Below are positions 1-13,357 of a DNA stretch of 64,000 nucleotides, one piece after another; position 1 is the stretch's first letter; every line of letters starts with the position of its first letter. The stretch is from NCBI GenBank assembly GCA_023078685.1, contig JALGAS010000008.1, forward strand, positions 1,054,001-1,118,000, read 5' to 3'. A program made the translations under genes and the position numbers. This DNA comes from Neopestalotiopsis rosae. Lineage: Eukaryota; Ascomycota; Sordariomycetes; Amphisphaeriales; Sporocadaceae. The notes below the pieces were generated by a model. It saw only the letters and a program-made list of their open reading frames with translations, was not told where the DNA came from and made no database searches.

Positions 1-2858
1 GTGATCAGGTAGGAAGAGCGCCATTGTCCAATAAGAGTGGCATCTTTCGAATATACCAGATGAAAACGGAAGATGGTGGCCAAGTCTCGGTCGAGTAAGA
101 AGAGCGAACAGCGCAAACCTCCTTTTCTTCAGCCAGTCGCGAAGAGTATAGCCATCGCCAGTACCAATCTGGCTCATGTCTTCTGGTCACGTTGTAAATG
201 ATAATTGTAATAAGGTAGTCAATGACGTGGGGCCGCGGTCCGAGTCTCCCTTTGGTGATTTGTGAGTAGGTAAGTACTCCATAGTAATGTAATGAGTGTG
301 TGCAGGAAAGTCGTTGTGTCGGGTTGGTCCACAGAGTACCTGGCAAGGCCTGGGTAGGGAGCGCTACATGTGGGTTTGGAAAGTCGACATTAGCTGAGCC
401 CAGAGCCCAGAGTTTGCGGTTTAGCGTAGCTGGGTTCGAGGTCCCATGACCGTGCCGTATCCAGAAAAAAGCAGCCACCTGGCCGTCAAATCCGCAGTAC
501 TGTAGTGGGCTTGCAGTAAGCTGTATATTGTATGTACCCACCGGCATTCTGCAATACGTAGGTACCGCTAAGAAAGGGCGAATGCGGGCTACAGACTACA
601 GAGTACGTAGATGACGAACGGTGTTTGTGTACCACATAGTAGGTAGGTAATATCAGAATGCCGGTGCAAGTGCAGACTTTGCACGATCACGTTCCTGAGA
701 GTTCTCAGCCCATCGTGGGAAGCTAAGTGCTCTGTGGGCCGATGGTTTGGAGCCTCAAGCGGCGACCCAAGACCAAGCTCCCGACTCCGAGGGCGTACTG
801 TGTAGTCGACGGGCATCTAGGTCCTGATGTCTGGGCGGTCTAGACCTGTGCAATTGTTGATGATCGTTGTTGGTGTTATCTTTTACGACTATTGGCGACT
901 TGTCCGGGGTCCTGTCTGTGCAGTGCTTGACAATACTAGACACTTGATTCTGGTACGTATGCGAGCATGAGATGGAGGCAAGATATATCCTCATCTCATT
1001 GGCATGGAGAATATAGCAAAACCGCCGAAATTAAGAGATGTTCGCACTGTATATGGTCTACCGTAGAAGCCTCGACCAGCTCTAAAAGAATCGGATACGG
1101 ATCGTGTTGATTCATGTTATATGACCTGTCGTTGGTTCTGAATACCAGCATGTTCGTCTGTCGGTCTGGCTTTCTGCTCCTCAGTCTCTTGTGTGTGATT
1201 GATGCGTCGTCTTTTGACTTTGGCAGGGCACCGATTTTGGTGAACGGACGGCCTGGCTCTCGAACGGCCCAAAGTCAATTGCTCGCCCAGGGTCGCCCAT
1301 GGCCCGGTTAGTCGCTTGGCTCCGGAGGGCGAATGGGGATCTCAGCACGGCGCAAGGGTCAATATGTAGGTGGTAATGTAGGTAGGTCCACGCCAAGTGG
1401 TTCAAGTTCAAGAGGTGGGTATGAGGAACTCCAATAGACGGCGATGGTATCAAAGCTCCGTGCAGATGCCGAGTATCTCTTGAAGAGTACCTGCTAACTG
1501 CCCTAAATTTGGTAGATGTGGACTCTGCTGAGGTTTGGTGTGACTAATGTCTCGAGACCTTCTTGGACACAAAAGGGAACCACGAACGGTGTTTGGGTCA
1601 TTTCCAGACCTACAGGATGGGAAAGCGCAACTGTCTTCAATTGCAACTAACTAACCTTAAGTGCGGGGCAATGAAAAGCAGGGGGGGAAGATCATGGACT
1701 ACACAGTACACAGTAGTGGTTGTTTTTGGGTTGGGTGGGTGTGTCTGCTCAAAGTACTCTTTCGTATTGTGTTGCACATCTCAAGCTGCCAATATCATAG
1801 AAAAGCGTGTACAATCGCGTGTTTGAAGTGCAGCTAGTAAGAATATCTGCTGCATACTGCTCTGGTCGTAGATAGAGGGCATCGGCCTTTGTGGATCACC
1901 TTTCATCGGGTCTTGAATAGACATCAGTAATGGATGGTACCTTGCGTAAAGGAAGAGGCCTTAGTTTGGCAGCATGCTCCGTAAGACGACATGAACTTAC
2001 AAGTTTGTCTTGATGAACTCTGAGGCTTGTTTTAAGTTTCACCATACAGAGACGGATCATGAGAGGGTGCAACGACACATCATGATGGCAGCAGAAGTCG
2101 AGATGGATTCTTGCTCATCAGTTCTAATTTTGACCACTGATACAATGCGCAATGGCAGCAAATTGTTAGCAACATTGACTGTGTATTCGTAGGTTATTTC
2201 TTTGCCCACTGTGTAATGCGGATACCCATGAATGTATACGAGTCTACAGTTTGAGAAACGCCGAATCCCCCTTGAAGCAAATAATTGAGTTGCCCATCTC
2301 GCAAACAACACAAATCATCTGAGCGAAAACTACAATTTTTCTGTTCCTTTCCCCGGACTACAGATCACCGGATTGAGCTGGACATATCTCTCCACAAAGA
2401 AGGCTCGTTTGGGTTTCACACCATGAGGCTCAAAATTGCCCTGACCCAAAGAGGCTGTCTCACGAACGGCCTGTAGACTGTATGTCGCTCAATTTACCAC
2501 AACAGGATGGGATGTATATCCATTAGATGAATAGCAGGCGGTGACCTCGATCAAAATTCACATATGTTGACAAGATCCAATATTGAATGGCAGCTTGAGG
2601 ACGCCGTCTAGACATTGTCCTTTCGCGTGCTATTCCCGGCTTGGCACTGCTAGGTGATGTACTCTGTAGGCACGGTAACTCTATGTATGCTCCAGTTCTG
2701 TAAGTAAAGGCTAAGCATCTTCCATGTCCTGAGTAGTAAGGCAATTCAGTATCGTTATTGGTTCCATCATTGATATCCCTTTTCTTCATCTTCGAGTTAT
2801 CTATGCGCCAAGAGAATCATCAAAATTATATTGTCTTCTTCTTTCGAGAGCTAGCTGC

Positions 2859-2896
<38 letters not shown>

Positions 2897-5893
2897 GCCT
2901 TCGGCTGCCGAGTCTTAGCGCTCGTCTCAGGACGTCCACATGACATTCACATAGCCCCGTTTTTTCGTCACCCCCTGCACGGTTGACTTGCAGTAATAGG
3001 GGACAGTGTGCTGCTACAGCCGCAGCAATACTGTCTGCATCTGTGTACGGTAGACCTGCAGGTAGGTAGGTTGGTTGGTAAGATCATCGCTAACAAGTAA
3101 CTGTAGATGGTGGAACGTTCATACGTTGCTCACTCAGGATGGCTACGGGCGATACTGGGAGTACACACCCGAATCATATAAGTGATCCACATGCAATGAT
3201 ACTTGCATTACAGTGACAAAGTTGAGCCGTTGGAGAAATTGAGACAATCACTTGTCAATCAGTTCTCCAAAGTCCGGTCCATCAGTCTTTGCCTGACTAT
3301 CGAGTGTCCTTGCCTGCTATATGTAAACAGCTATATATACACACACACGATTGCCCCCCATCCGTAGTCTAAGTTGCCATGAATGCCATTGTATCTCTTT
3401 CGTTTTGCGTTTAGATTGTATTTTGTGCAGGATTCAAGAGAAGGGACAACTCGAAGTCTCGAGGCGCAGGGTTTGTCAGTCACCTGGCCAAGAGAGCGAA
3501 AGAGGTCCCGTGCCCGGGGTGAACCTTGAGCCCGAGTAGCAGAGGGGCAAAAGATCAGTCGATTGCACGCGAGAAGCAGCAACAACAGCAGCAACAGTGC
3601 CGAAGAGAAGGGGCATAGAGAGCGTACATAATATTGCCTGCCTACCTATCAGACTGACCTCACATACCTGTTGCCGGCCGCCTTCTGAGACGAGAGACGA
3701 CAGCGAGACAATACATCCCAGATATCGAACCTCGAGAAACGGGCCAAATTTGAACAACGAAAGGTCTGTCGTTTCCCAACCCATTATCGGCAGCAAATCA
3801 ATCTGCCTCCATTGCCGCCAGGTTGAATTCGACTGCATCTCTCACTGCGCATCAAAAAGCACCCAATTCGCATCTGGACACCTGCATGCCCGACTGGAAA
3901 ACCGTCCAAGTACAGACTACTTGTAACTCCCGCCCATTCACCAAGCAGCAGAGTGCAGAACCAGCGAGGGAGCCGGACTAGCGATACGTACCTGTACCCC
4001 ACCAGACAAAACAGGCTCACCTCATTCGGCCACCAGACTCAAGTATTCTGCTGGCCCTCGTCACTCTCTATGCAAGACTGGCGAGACTAGGACTGACCCC
4101 TCCATTAGCCAAGCAAGTACCGGCGGCGGGCAAGTCACTGGATCAATTTCTCGAGTTGGGAAGACATTGGAGACTCTTAGGCTTTTGTTCTTGCTTGTCC
4201 TTCTCTCTTGACTGTTGGTTGACATTCTCTGGGAAATCTGGGAATTTCAAACTAGATTCAGCTCTTTGTGCTCGTCGTTTAATCACAAGCGTCCGTCTTG
4301 GAGCGAGAGTCTAGACGAATTACAAGGCGAGAGAAGATCAAGAGCAGACCTCCCCCTGTCATTGAGTCGTTGTTTAAAACTTCTCGTAGCCGCGCAGCAG
4401 GTAGCCAGCCCAAAAGGCTCGATTACAGCCGACTTGGACGCCCGTCCCAATTTAGGCCTTGTCACCTGAACCTCAACCGCTTCCCACGAAAGCGCGCCGA
4501 TCAACTAGAGCCCTACCCCTCCTTGGAGATTCGCAACTGCTCTGGGAACCTCGTTCCGTATCCTGCAAAGTCTCGTCACCATCGTCAGTCTCCATCATCG
4601 ACATACACCACTCCAGGGTTTCACCGACTCAGCGCAATCTCAGTCAAGTCGAGACCTCATTTTCAGCCCAGCTGCAAGGAAGCTAGGTATACTTCCCAAG
4701 CACTTGTTATAGTTTTTTTTTTCTTCTTTCTCGTCGCCCTATGCAGATCAGCCTCCCCCCAACGTTGGCTCTTCTACCACCCCGAGGTTAGTCCATCACA
4801 AGAGAAAAAATGCTTTTTCTTTGCCCCTTCATGCTTGTTTCTTCTATTCTTGAATGCATAGCACATTGCTTTCATACAAAGTCGTGGCATCCATGGTTGC
4901 CTTGCAGTTGGAAGAGTTTGTTTGTGCGCACTCACGAACTACTACTGCTCCTCCTGCTGCTGCTGCACCAACTGTCATCGACGACGGAATTCCTCTGTTT
5001 TGCTAGATGGAGCAGTAGAAGAGCACCAGAGAGGGTCATCACGTCAAGCGCAGTCGTCTTTACCCACCCAGAAGCTTCAACATCCCCGTACTTCTTAGCT
5101 TCCTCGTCCAATTTCATCACCAGCAGCCTACCTACCTACCTAACCTACTTACTACCTTACCTACCTGCACTCCATCTTCGTTCCCTCCTCTCCTGAGAAT
5201 CCGCGATCCTCTTTCTCTTACACCATTGCATTTCTCTCCCTCTTGTCTATGCCTGCAACTTTATTCCCACACGTCTCTACCTGCTCTAGATCCGACTTCC
5301 TAGCCAATTTACCTCATTACATAACTGTACGTTCTTTTTAGCGGGCTTTCTGGGGCCATCTAAACAGGGCGCTGCACTCAGCGACAAGCTCCACTTCTTG
5401 AACCCCCCCGCTCCCCTCCATTCAATTCCTGCCCGTTGCAACCACCACCACTTACTTCCTATTCACCCATAATCCGCCTGCACCGCACCCACCCCATTGC
5501 AGAGCACGTTGAAACGCCCGCACTTTTACTCGCGATCGGGCTTCTTCTCGATTTTCCCATCTGAAAAAAAGGGTTCTAACCTTGGTGGCGACAGACCAGA
5601 ATCTCCCTGTGTGATACGGAAACGAAGCCCGACCTCTTGCACAACCGACTGCGCTCGTTCCCGGTTCTCCAACCCCCCAGAGTGCTCTCGATCCACCACA
5701 TCACCAGCCTCGAGATCAAGGTGCCAACGAATTGGCCGCTGCTCGATTGTCCTCCACCTGCGATCAAACGTGCAACTTGTACACACGAAATACAAATTTG
5801 GAGTTGACAATATACTGTTTTGACAAGAGTCATTTCGGCAAAACAAGGCGAACATAGACGCTATCCTCGGTGCTTTACTCAATTCCAATCAAC
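1..5893. other. gene-poor region and probable leader of the GSK-3 gene
   Basis: I see no credible protein gene here. The open frames are short, on both strands, rich in Cys, Trp and Arg, and match no family I know. The longest (5-547, minus, 180 codons) runs almost to the window edge and has no recognisable motif. A 33-nt T run lies at 2863-2895. From about 4200 to 5893 the plus strand becomes pyrimidine-rich, with a CCTA tetranucleotide run near 5128-5165, which is common in promoters and 5' leaders of filamentous ascomycetes. I infer that part of this is promoter and untranslated leader of the kinase gene starting at 5894. Confidence 0.5.
2863..2895. repeat. poly-T tract, 33 nt
   Basis: This is an uninterrupted run of 33 T residues in a non-coding stretch. 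It could be a polyadenylate tail left by a reverse-transcribed insertion in minus orientation or a simple slippage tract. I saw no retroelement open frame or target-site duplication beside it. Confidence 0.9.
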
Positions 5894-7382
5894 ATGAGCT
5901 CTTCACGGCCCAGTGCGGCCTTCAACTCTCTCAGAATGGGAGGTAAGCTCAATCATTAGTCCGTATTTGAGTTTTCCCTGCAGTGACTAAATGGCCGCGT
6001 AGAAATTATCCGCGAAAAAGTCCAAGATGGCATCACGGGCGAAACCAGGGAATTGGCCTATACCCAGTGCAAGATTGTGGGCAACGGGTCCTTCGGTGTG
6101 GTTTTCCAGACCAAGCTCTCTCCGTCGAACGAGGACGCAGCCATCAAGCGTGTGCTCCAAGACAAGAGGTTCAAGGTACTACAAATTCGTATTTCTAATA
6201 TGGCGAGGATATTTGACGCTGACAAGAAATACAATACAGAATCGTGAGCTGCAGATCATGCGGATTGTCCGACACCCCAACATCGTTCAGCTCAAGGCCT
6301 TTTACTACTCCAATGGCGAACGCGTAAGTCCTGTCGGAGAATCAAAATCTATATATGGAATACTGACAATCGTCGAACAGAAGGACGAGGTGTACTTGAA
6401 CTTGGTCCAGGAGTTTGTACCTGAAACGGTCTACCGAGCATCCCGCTTCTTCAACAAAATGAAGACCACGATGCCAATCCTCGAGGTCAAGCTGTACATT
6501 TACCAGCTTTTCCGGGCTTTGGCCTACATCCACTCGCAGGGAATCTGCCATCGTGATATCAAGCCGCAAAATCTGCTTCTTGACCCCAACTCTGGAATCC
6601 TCAAGCTATGCGACTTTGGCAGCGCAAAGATCTTGGTAGAGAATGAGCCAAATGTCTCGTACATTTGCTCCCGCTACTACCGCGCGCCTGAGCTCATCTT
6701 TGGCGCCACCAACTACACAACCAAGATTGGTACGCTTGTCTTTGTATTTGTATTTGTCTTTCTATGCAACTGAATGCCTAACCGCGATTACAGATGTCTG
6801 GTCAACGGGTTGTGTGATGGCAGAGCTCATGCTTGGCCAGCCACTTTTCCCTGGAGAGTCAGGAATTGACCAATTGGTGGAAATCATCAAAGTGTTGGGA
6901 ACCCCAACGCGTGAGCAGATTCGAACTATGAACCCGAATTACATGGAACACAAGTTCCCGCAGATCAAGCCTCACCCATTCAGCAAGGTGTTCCGCAAGG
7001 CTGATGCGGACGCGCTTGATCTGATTGCGAAGTTGCTCGAGTACACCCCCACACAACGTCTGCGGGCGGTCGATGCCATGGTCCACCCCTTCTTCGACGA
7101 ATTGCGAAACCCCGCCACAAAGCTTCCAGATTCTCGTCACTCCACGGGTACTCTGAAAGATCTGCCCAATTTGTTCGATTTCACCAAGCATGGTATGTAT
7201 ATGCACAAACAATATCGTGCTTAAGCCGGCTTGACTAATTATCTCTAGAACTCTCCATTGCTCCATCCTTGAATGCCAAGTTGGTGCCGCCACACATCAA
7301 GCCTGAGCTAGCCGCGCGGGGTCTGGATATTGACAACTTCACGCCACTAACGAAGCATGAAATGATGGCAAGACTAGACTGA
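5894..7382 (+). CDS. GSK3: glycogen synthase kinase 3 (GSK-3 / Shaggy family)
   Basis: This is a CMGC-family serine/threonine kinase that phosphorylates primed substrates. In fungi GSK-3 acts in glycogen metabolism, growth, stress responses, development and virulence (family knowledge). Six exons fit GT-AG rules and frame: 5894-5942, 6003-6175, 6240-6323, 6381-6729, 6794-7192 and 7249-7382. They give 395 residues, the usual fungal length. Visible features are the glycine loop GNGSFG (about 43-48), the ATP lysine in AAIK (65), the catalytic HRDIKPQN (159-166), DFG (180-182) and the activation-loop tyrosine in [13 protein letters not shown] (Tyr196, equivalent to human GSK3-beta Tyr216). The start is the first ATG in frame with exon 2. 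The reading frame is intact throughout. Confidence 0.96.
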
Positions 7383-8872
7383 GATCCGGTCTGATCCCTG
7401 CTGTTCTTTAAATCGTCGGTATCGACCCGGTACTATAGCACTCGTTTACTGCATGGAGCCACATAACATGGCTCTCCAAATACCTCCCGTCCAAGGCAAG
7501 AAGACCGACCACGGAAGCTCTGCCGCATCAGCGAAATCGCCCTATTTCCGACGACGCGGCGGGTTTCTACAAAAGCTAGAAGACAACACAGCTTGAAAGG
7601 AGGGATCAGATTCTTCCTCTCTTGGGGCAGTTTGGGACACTTGATCGAACTCATTCTGTCCTTTTGAGATGCGAGATATACGCATAGCTCGGATCTGTTG
7701 GTTGGGGAGGGGATGAGTAGTCATTGTACCATGCAGGGCAACCCAGCACAAGGGCCAGAAACGGGCTCATACCCTTCTAGACTTCTTTGCATGATTGAGA
7801 TGGCATCTTCGTTACTGGACTTGTTCGATTATTCGCTTTATCCTTGTGGGCGAGGACCCACGAGGCGGCTGGAGCTCCTGGTTGGTGATGGCGGCCAGCG
7901 AGATTCCCCCATACGCGTTGAAAAGGGGACAAAACTTGGCGTACATGTTTATTTTTGCTGTCGAACATTTTCTGGACGACCACACGGGGCAGGGAGTACC
8001 TAGGTAGCATGTTCATGTTGTTCACCGAGGCTGGGATACCTCTCCGGCTTCAGTTTGGCAGCGATGGCGAAGTGGAAGCTGGCTTGTCATAACGGAAGAC
8101 CTGGCGCGAAGTTCTAAAAAGATTCCTTTTTTCTTCTTCTCCCTACACATGGGGCACGTACTCGTGAGTATGGAAGTCAAATACGGTGGCTAAAATAACG
8201 GATGGGCTTATTATGTTGGACTGGTAAGGTTGACGATGCTGTGGTCTACTTTCGTGATAAGAGGCAAGACGATGAGATCAATTCAAGAAATATTTGGCAC
8301 AGTCTTGTGAAGACGCTATTGTCGTTCCCCATCATCAGATTACACAGTGACACTGTTGAAAATATGTGAGAGCTGAGCAACGGTGTGATGACCGACTTGA
8401 TACAAGCATCTTTCTGTAAAGGAGGGCACTTGAATTCTACTAAGATCGGAATACTAAACTAAACAGTGTCTTCCTGAAACAATCAGCTTGACAAATAATT
8501 ATGATATTGTATACAGGCAGATTCCAAAATGGGTCCAACAGTGAGTGAACCAACCAGTCAAGTTGGAGCGACATCCGATTCGAGTTTGCACAACTTTTAG
8601 TTCAGCCCCACTTCTCGGGTGCCCAGGTGCCTTGATCAGCGCTGCAGCCACACTTTTTGTAGCTAAAGCAGGACCTCAGGTACTTGCCAAGGTGGTACCC
8701 AGCCACAAACACCTTCGAAGCTTCACTGTCCACTAAACTACTTACTGGGCTGTTACCTTGTTCGCGTTAGCTGTAGCCAGCCAGTCAGCCAGCCAGCCCT
8801 GCGCGCAACATTACAATCTTTATCTGCCTTTGACCTCATCCTCATCAATCCCGGATCTTGGTCGCTTTAACC
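7383..8872. other. intergenic region between GSK3 and CBP80
   Basis: This holds the 3' untranslated region of the kinase gene and the promoter of the cap-binding gene. The open frames present are short and have no recognisable domains. A short CAGC-rich stretch (8775-8797) precedes the CBP80 start. No RNA gene was recognised. Confidence 0.6.
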
Positions 8873-11364
8873 ATGGCAGATTACGATCGTAGACAAGGCG
8901 GAGGAGGAGGAGGCGGCGGTGGTTACAACCGCAAGCGCCGCTTCAGAGGTAAGTCTCCTATGACGGTCCTAGCTTGGCACCTGCTCAAGAGCTTTGTGAA
9001 GCTCTTTGCGCTGCTCTCTTTTGCCGTCCGATTAGACAATTTGTCTAGCCAATGCTTACAATACTTGTAGATGATGATCACGACGACCGTCGCCAGCAGC
9101 GCCGAAGATATAACGAGCCTCCGCCAGCACACTTTCGTATCCGCAGACAACTACTCAGTCTGGCCGAGTCGCCGCTCAGAAGATGGCACGAGGAGGTCGA
9201 ATCGACGGCAAGACTTGTTGCCGAAAACTATGACAAGGAAGAGATGAAGACAAACTTCTTGGAATTATCAGCGCAGTTGGTGGTTGAGCAGCCACTCAAG
9301 ACGCCATTCGTCGCTGCCGTGGTTCAAGTCGCTAATGCCTTAAGACCCGAGATTGCGGCAGATGTTTTGGCCAAAATTGCTCCCTTGACCGAGGAACAGA
9401 TCAAGATTGGCGATTGGCGCAATGTCAAGCTCTACCTCAAGTTTCTTGCCTGTCTGCAGAGCTGTCTAGAAGGTGACGGCCTTTTCCCGGTTCTGGAGGA
9501 GCTCTTCAACCGAGCAGGAGAACTACAGACGAGCAGCTCAGACGACACTATTGGTACAGAGCTTGTCAAGATCATCTTGCTGACCATTCCCTACATGATG
9601 GCTTCTGCACCTGGTCAAGGACACCAAAAGGCTGCAGAACTTATGGACAAGACAGATGTTATTGCCTCTGAGCCACACGCGCTGCAAGTCTTGATCGATC
9701 CTTACCACCCAGAAAACGACGAAGAAAGCCCGGCCGCAAATTCCAGCTTGATTGGACTCCTCCAAAAGCAGCTACAGAACGAGGCTAATGGCGGCTGGAA
9801 ACTGTCGTGCTTGCCTCGCCCGTGGAAACTGCCCCTCGAGGAGATCGAGCTTCAGGAAAAGATGGACGCCGCCCAGAAGCACGCCTTGCCAACAATCACC
9901 ATCCCCGAGACCGTCGTCGCTGGTCCTCGACCTCTCTTCCCTGAGGTCTACTTTTCCGTCTATATGAATCAGGACGTTGAGTCGGTCCCGCCGCTGACCA
10001 ACATTGCGGCGTCCCTGGTGCGGGACGGATTACTCGACACAATCAACATTCTTGACTTCAATCGCAATGTCACAGCACGCTATCTGATTGATGTAGACTG
10101 CTACTTTGCAGATGGCACATTCATCAAGCGTGCTACCTCATTTGATCGTTTGCGCGACATTGATGACGGACGTTCGACATGGAAGCCCGAGGATGTTGCC
10201 GTTGATGCAGTCTTTTCCCAGCTCTTCCAGTTACCGACACCCGAGCACAAACTTGTATATTACCACTCTGTTCTGACAGAGGCCTGCAAGATTGCACCTG
10301 CAGCTATTGCGCCTAGTCTGGGCCGAGCTATTCGCTACGCCTACCAAAATATTCACCGCTTGGATCTCGAGTTGACCTACAGATTCCTTGACTGGTTTAC
10401 CCACCATCTCAGCAACTTTGGCTTCATGTGGAAGTGGGCTGAATGGGCTGGCGATGTGGAAAAGCCCGATATCCACCCGGGCAAGTCCTTCATTATTGGC
10501 GCACTTGACAAGGAGATTCGTCTCAGTTTTGCACAAAGAATAAAGGGCACTCTTCCAGAGGAGTATCAGGTGCTGATTGGTCCCGAAAAGGAGCAAGACA
10601 CTCCCGATTTCAAGTTCAACGATGACCACACACCCTTCTCGGCCGAGGGCAAGGAGCTAGCAAGTCTGCTCAAGAAGAAGTCGCCCGATGAGGAAGTCCA
10701 ACCTGTGATTGACCGAATTCACTCTGGGGCTCTCGAGCATTCAATCGACCCTCTGGTTACAAGCACTGATGTATTTGTGACTGCAGTCTGCTGGGTAGGA
10801 TCCAAATCCCTTTCCCACGTTTTAGCCGCCATTGAGAGGACCAAGGATCGTCTTTTGGATATCGGCGCTGCTTCCGAGGCTGCTCGTCAGCAAATCATCA
10901 CTTCCGTCATGGAATACTGGTCGGCTCATCCAGGCATTGCTATCACTATTGTAGAGAAGCTGCTCAACTACTCCATCATTACCCCGGCAGCTGTAATCGA
11001 CTGGGCACTGGTCAGCGGCAAGGCAGGATCAGGTGGTGACGCATTGGCCAAGACTTGGGTCTTTGAATTGGTGTTCCAGACTGTCGTCAAGGTCACGGGC
11101 CGTATTCACCAGTTGGCTGGTGCAGAGGCAGAGAATGGCGCGGCCGGCTCGGAGACAACTGCCATGCGTGAGCTTTTCAAGGCAATGGAGGATGCTCTGA
11201 TCAGCTGGGCTCAAGGTTCCAAGGACCAAATGTTGGATCCTGCCGAGCCCATGGATGGTGTAGATCGTGAGAAGACCATCCAGCGTTGGGGTCAGAGATG
11301 GTTGCGTGTATTCAGGCGCCGGTCTGCTATTGAGGAATCATATCTGCAAGCAGGTGCTCAGTAG
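8873..11364 (+). CDS. CBP80: nuclear cap-binding complex large subunit (CBP80 / NCBP1)
   Basis: This is the large subunit of the nuclear cap-binding complex. With CBP20 it binds the 7-methylguanosine cap of new Pol II transcripts and supports splicing, 3' processing, export and decay (family knowledge). Two exons, 8873-8948 and 9071-11364, join in frame to give 789 residues. Exon 1 encodes a short Arg/Gly-rich head with a run of about eight glycines, then basic residues. After the 122-nt intron comes the conserved N-terminal MIF4G-type helical region (sequence RRQLLSLAESP, then a helix-rich repeat array), followed by the MIF4G-like middle and C-terminal regions. The long frame has no internal stops. 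The ATG chosen is the only one giving the Gly-rich exon in frame. Confidence 0.93.
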
Positions 11365-12436
11365 CAATGTTTTCCGGCGTAGAGCCCCAAAAGGTGTAAA
11401 GATTAGCAAGAGGAGACATGGATCATAATCCTGTTAGTTTGTATCAATTCTCTTGGAGTACGAAGGCGAGACCAAGTTCAGAGGAGGTTGGCGATCCAAA
11501 TAGAGACTATGGGAAAGGGGCGAGGAAAACCACGAGCAATCCTGATTTATAGCGGTTGTATTTTTAGCAGAAAAAGGGACTTCTGAAGATACGAGCATGC
11601 ATGCGCCTGAATCGACAGTGATGAAAAATTGCAGTATCTCTCAAGGCTGATGAATCGCTTTATTCAGAAGAGATATTTATCTATGCTTTCTCGAAGACTT
11701 TTGATCTTCTACTGACTGGCAGGAAATCTGGGCATAAATGCACATATTCTATTTGTTATAATAAACTTTTTTCATGGTTTTCACCAAGGACTTTTCTAGA
11801 TATCATGAACTTTTTCTTGTGTAATGATATTTTCTTTCCATGTTTTTGTGATATTCAAATACACAAATGCCTATTCACCTAGGCTGATGTGCACAAAGTT
11901 CCGTTGGAAGAATGTCGCATATAACGACAGAGTAGATAAAATTCCTGTTTGTTCTGTCTGTTTCTTTACTACACTTGTGCCGGAAAACCTCTTTTGTTTG
12001 AGGACATGATGACAATGGCGTTTATATTATTGCTTCTCGTTTGTGTCAGGTCTCAATAGTAGTTCACGGGCTATGCCGCAGTGTCATTGTTTTGGGCGGT
12101 TTGATCACACGTTATTGAATCCTAGCTTCGATAGACTAGTGTTATTAGTTGTTGCTCCTGTATGGCCAGAAACCCTGGCGAGTCTGGGCTTGATGCGTTC
12201 ATCATTGCTGACCTAGTGAGAAGGAGCCGAACCTTAAAATACTTCACGTTGCGTCAATCTCTCCCGTGAGAATTGCTTCATGTCAAGCTTGCTATAGAGT
12301 CACGTCAAGAAGCTTTCAGTCATGAGTATAGATACTTTGAAATAATCCTTCTTCTTTCCCTCTCCCTCGCCTCTCTAATCCGTCATCTCCCCAATCACTT
12401 ACCAGTTGTAGCATCTACAACATATTCAAAATCATC
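11365..12436. other. intergenic region
   Basis: This holds the 3' region of the CBP80 gene and the upstream region of the next gene. It is AT-rich around 11690-11880 and pyrimidine-rich (CTTCTTTCCCTCTCCC) at about 12349-12365, shortly before the next ATG. I see no gene in it. Confidence 0.6.
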
Positions 12437-13357
12437 ATGTCAACCATCCAGAGAGACAACAATGTTGTTCAGAAACCAAAAACATCATCGCGGTCAATCG
12501 AGGATCACATTGGATTACGCAGCTCTAATGCCTTGGTGCGCAAACGGCCTCGTGCTGCAGAGGACAGTGGTGGTGACGCATACCAAGTGAAAAAGCCTGC
12601 CTATGATGTGAAAACGCCAGCGCCAGGCGAGCCCAGCTTCAAGGAGATGGTCAACGCCCTCGATGAACACACGGTACGCACCACGCTGGTTCGCCTGGCA
12701 TCCATGGCGCCGTCTGCGCAAATGTCTACCCGGCAGGCGTATATGCAGCAGCTTCGAGAAGACCACATACCGCACTGTCTAAAGGACTATGACTACCTCA
12801 GCAAGGAAATTTGGCACCTGCTACACACGTCTTCGACTGCTCGCGCATACCGCACCATCGGCTGCGACGGGGACGTTCAATTCTCGCACGCCCAGCGGAC
12901 CGGCAAAGAAGTCATCTGGCGAGTGGATAACATGTTTTTCGACGTTCTCATGAATAAAGCACCGTTTGCTACAAAAGTGAACGTGCTTGAAACGTATCGG
13001 AAGATTTTGAAAACCGTTCTGCTCGGTGGCGGTAAAGTCGAAGACTATGGATGGGCCACCGAGCTGGCGGGAGCTGTAAGACAATTGCTCGAAGAAAATT
13101 GCTCCGAGTTGCGGAGTGAGTATAAAGATAATATTTTGCGGCTGCCCAAAGCATACGAAACGATCACCGATGGTATGTGTGAGGAGGAATTGTTGAGGGC
13201 GGGCAGAATGGTGGATGAGAAGGGAACTTTGGCAGACAAATTCAAATGGTGCCGGGACAAGGCGCGGGAACTCGACATGCCTCTGTTTGAGCCATTGGAC
13301 CGACTCCTAGAACTCTTGGGTGTACCGCCTGATGGTCAGAGTTGGAAATGGGAATGA
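12437..13357 (+). CDS. unrecognised protein, 306 aa, intronless
   Basis: I do not recognise this protein. The single open frame begins at an ATG after a pyrimidine-rich leader and has coding-like composition. The first 60 residues are polar and basic, with a possible nuclear-localisation patch (VRKRPR, about residue 35). The rest is predicted to be mostly helical: a hydrophobic segment LVRLASMAP near 80, then aromatic and charged helices, ending in a Trp-containing tail. The helical layout around residues 70-220 loosely recalls Cut8/STS1 proteasome-tethering proteins, but I could not align the conserved core, so I do not assign that function. It lies between the CBP80 gene and a pseudogene. 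Confidence 0.7.
   Translation: MSTIQRDNNVVQKPKTSSRSIEDHIGLRSSNALVRKRPRAAEDSGGDAYQVKKPAYDVKTPAPGEPSFKEMVNALDEHTVRTTLVRLASMAPSAQMSTRQAYMQQLREDHIPHCLKDYDYLSKEIWHLLHTSSTARAYRTIGCDGDVQFSHAQRTGKEVIWRVDNMFFDVLMNKAPFATKVNVLETYRKILKTVLLGGGKVEDYGWATELAGAVRQLLEENCSELRSEYKDNILRLPKAYETITDGMCEEELLRAGRMVDEKGTLADKFKWCRDKARELDMPLFEPLDRLLELLGVPPDGQSWKWE

Noticed and set aside
5..547. 180-codon minus-strand frame at the window start
   Set aside because: It has no recognisable domain, and its composition is like other random frames nearby. I cannot support it as a gene.
12437..13357. Assignment of the 306-aa protein as Cut8/STS1
   Set aside because: Only general helical layout and a basic N-terminus agree. I could not match the conserved core.
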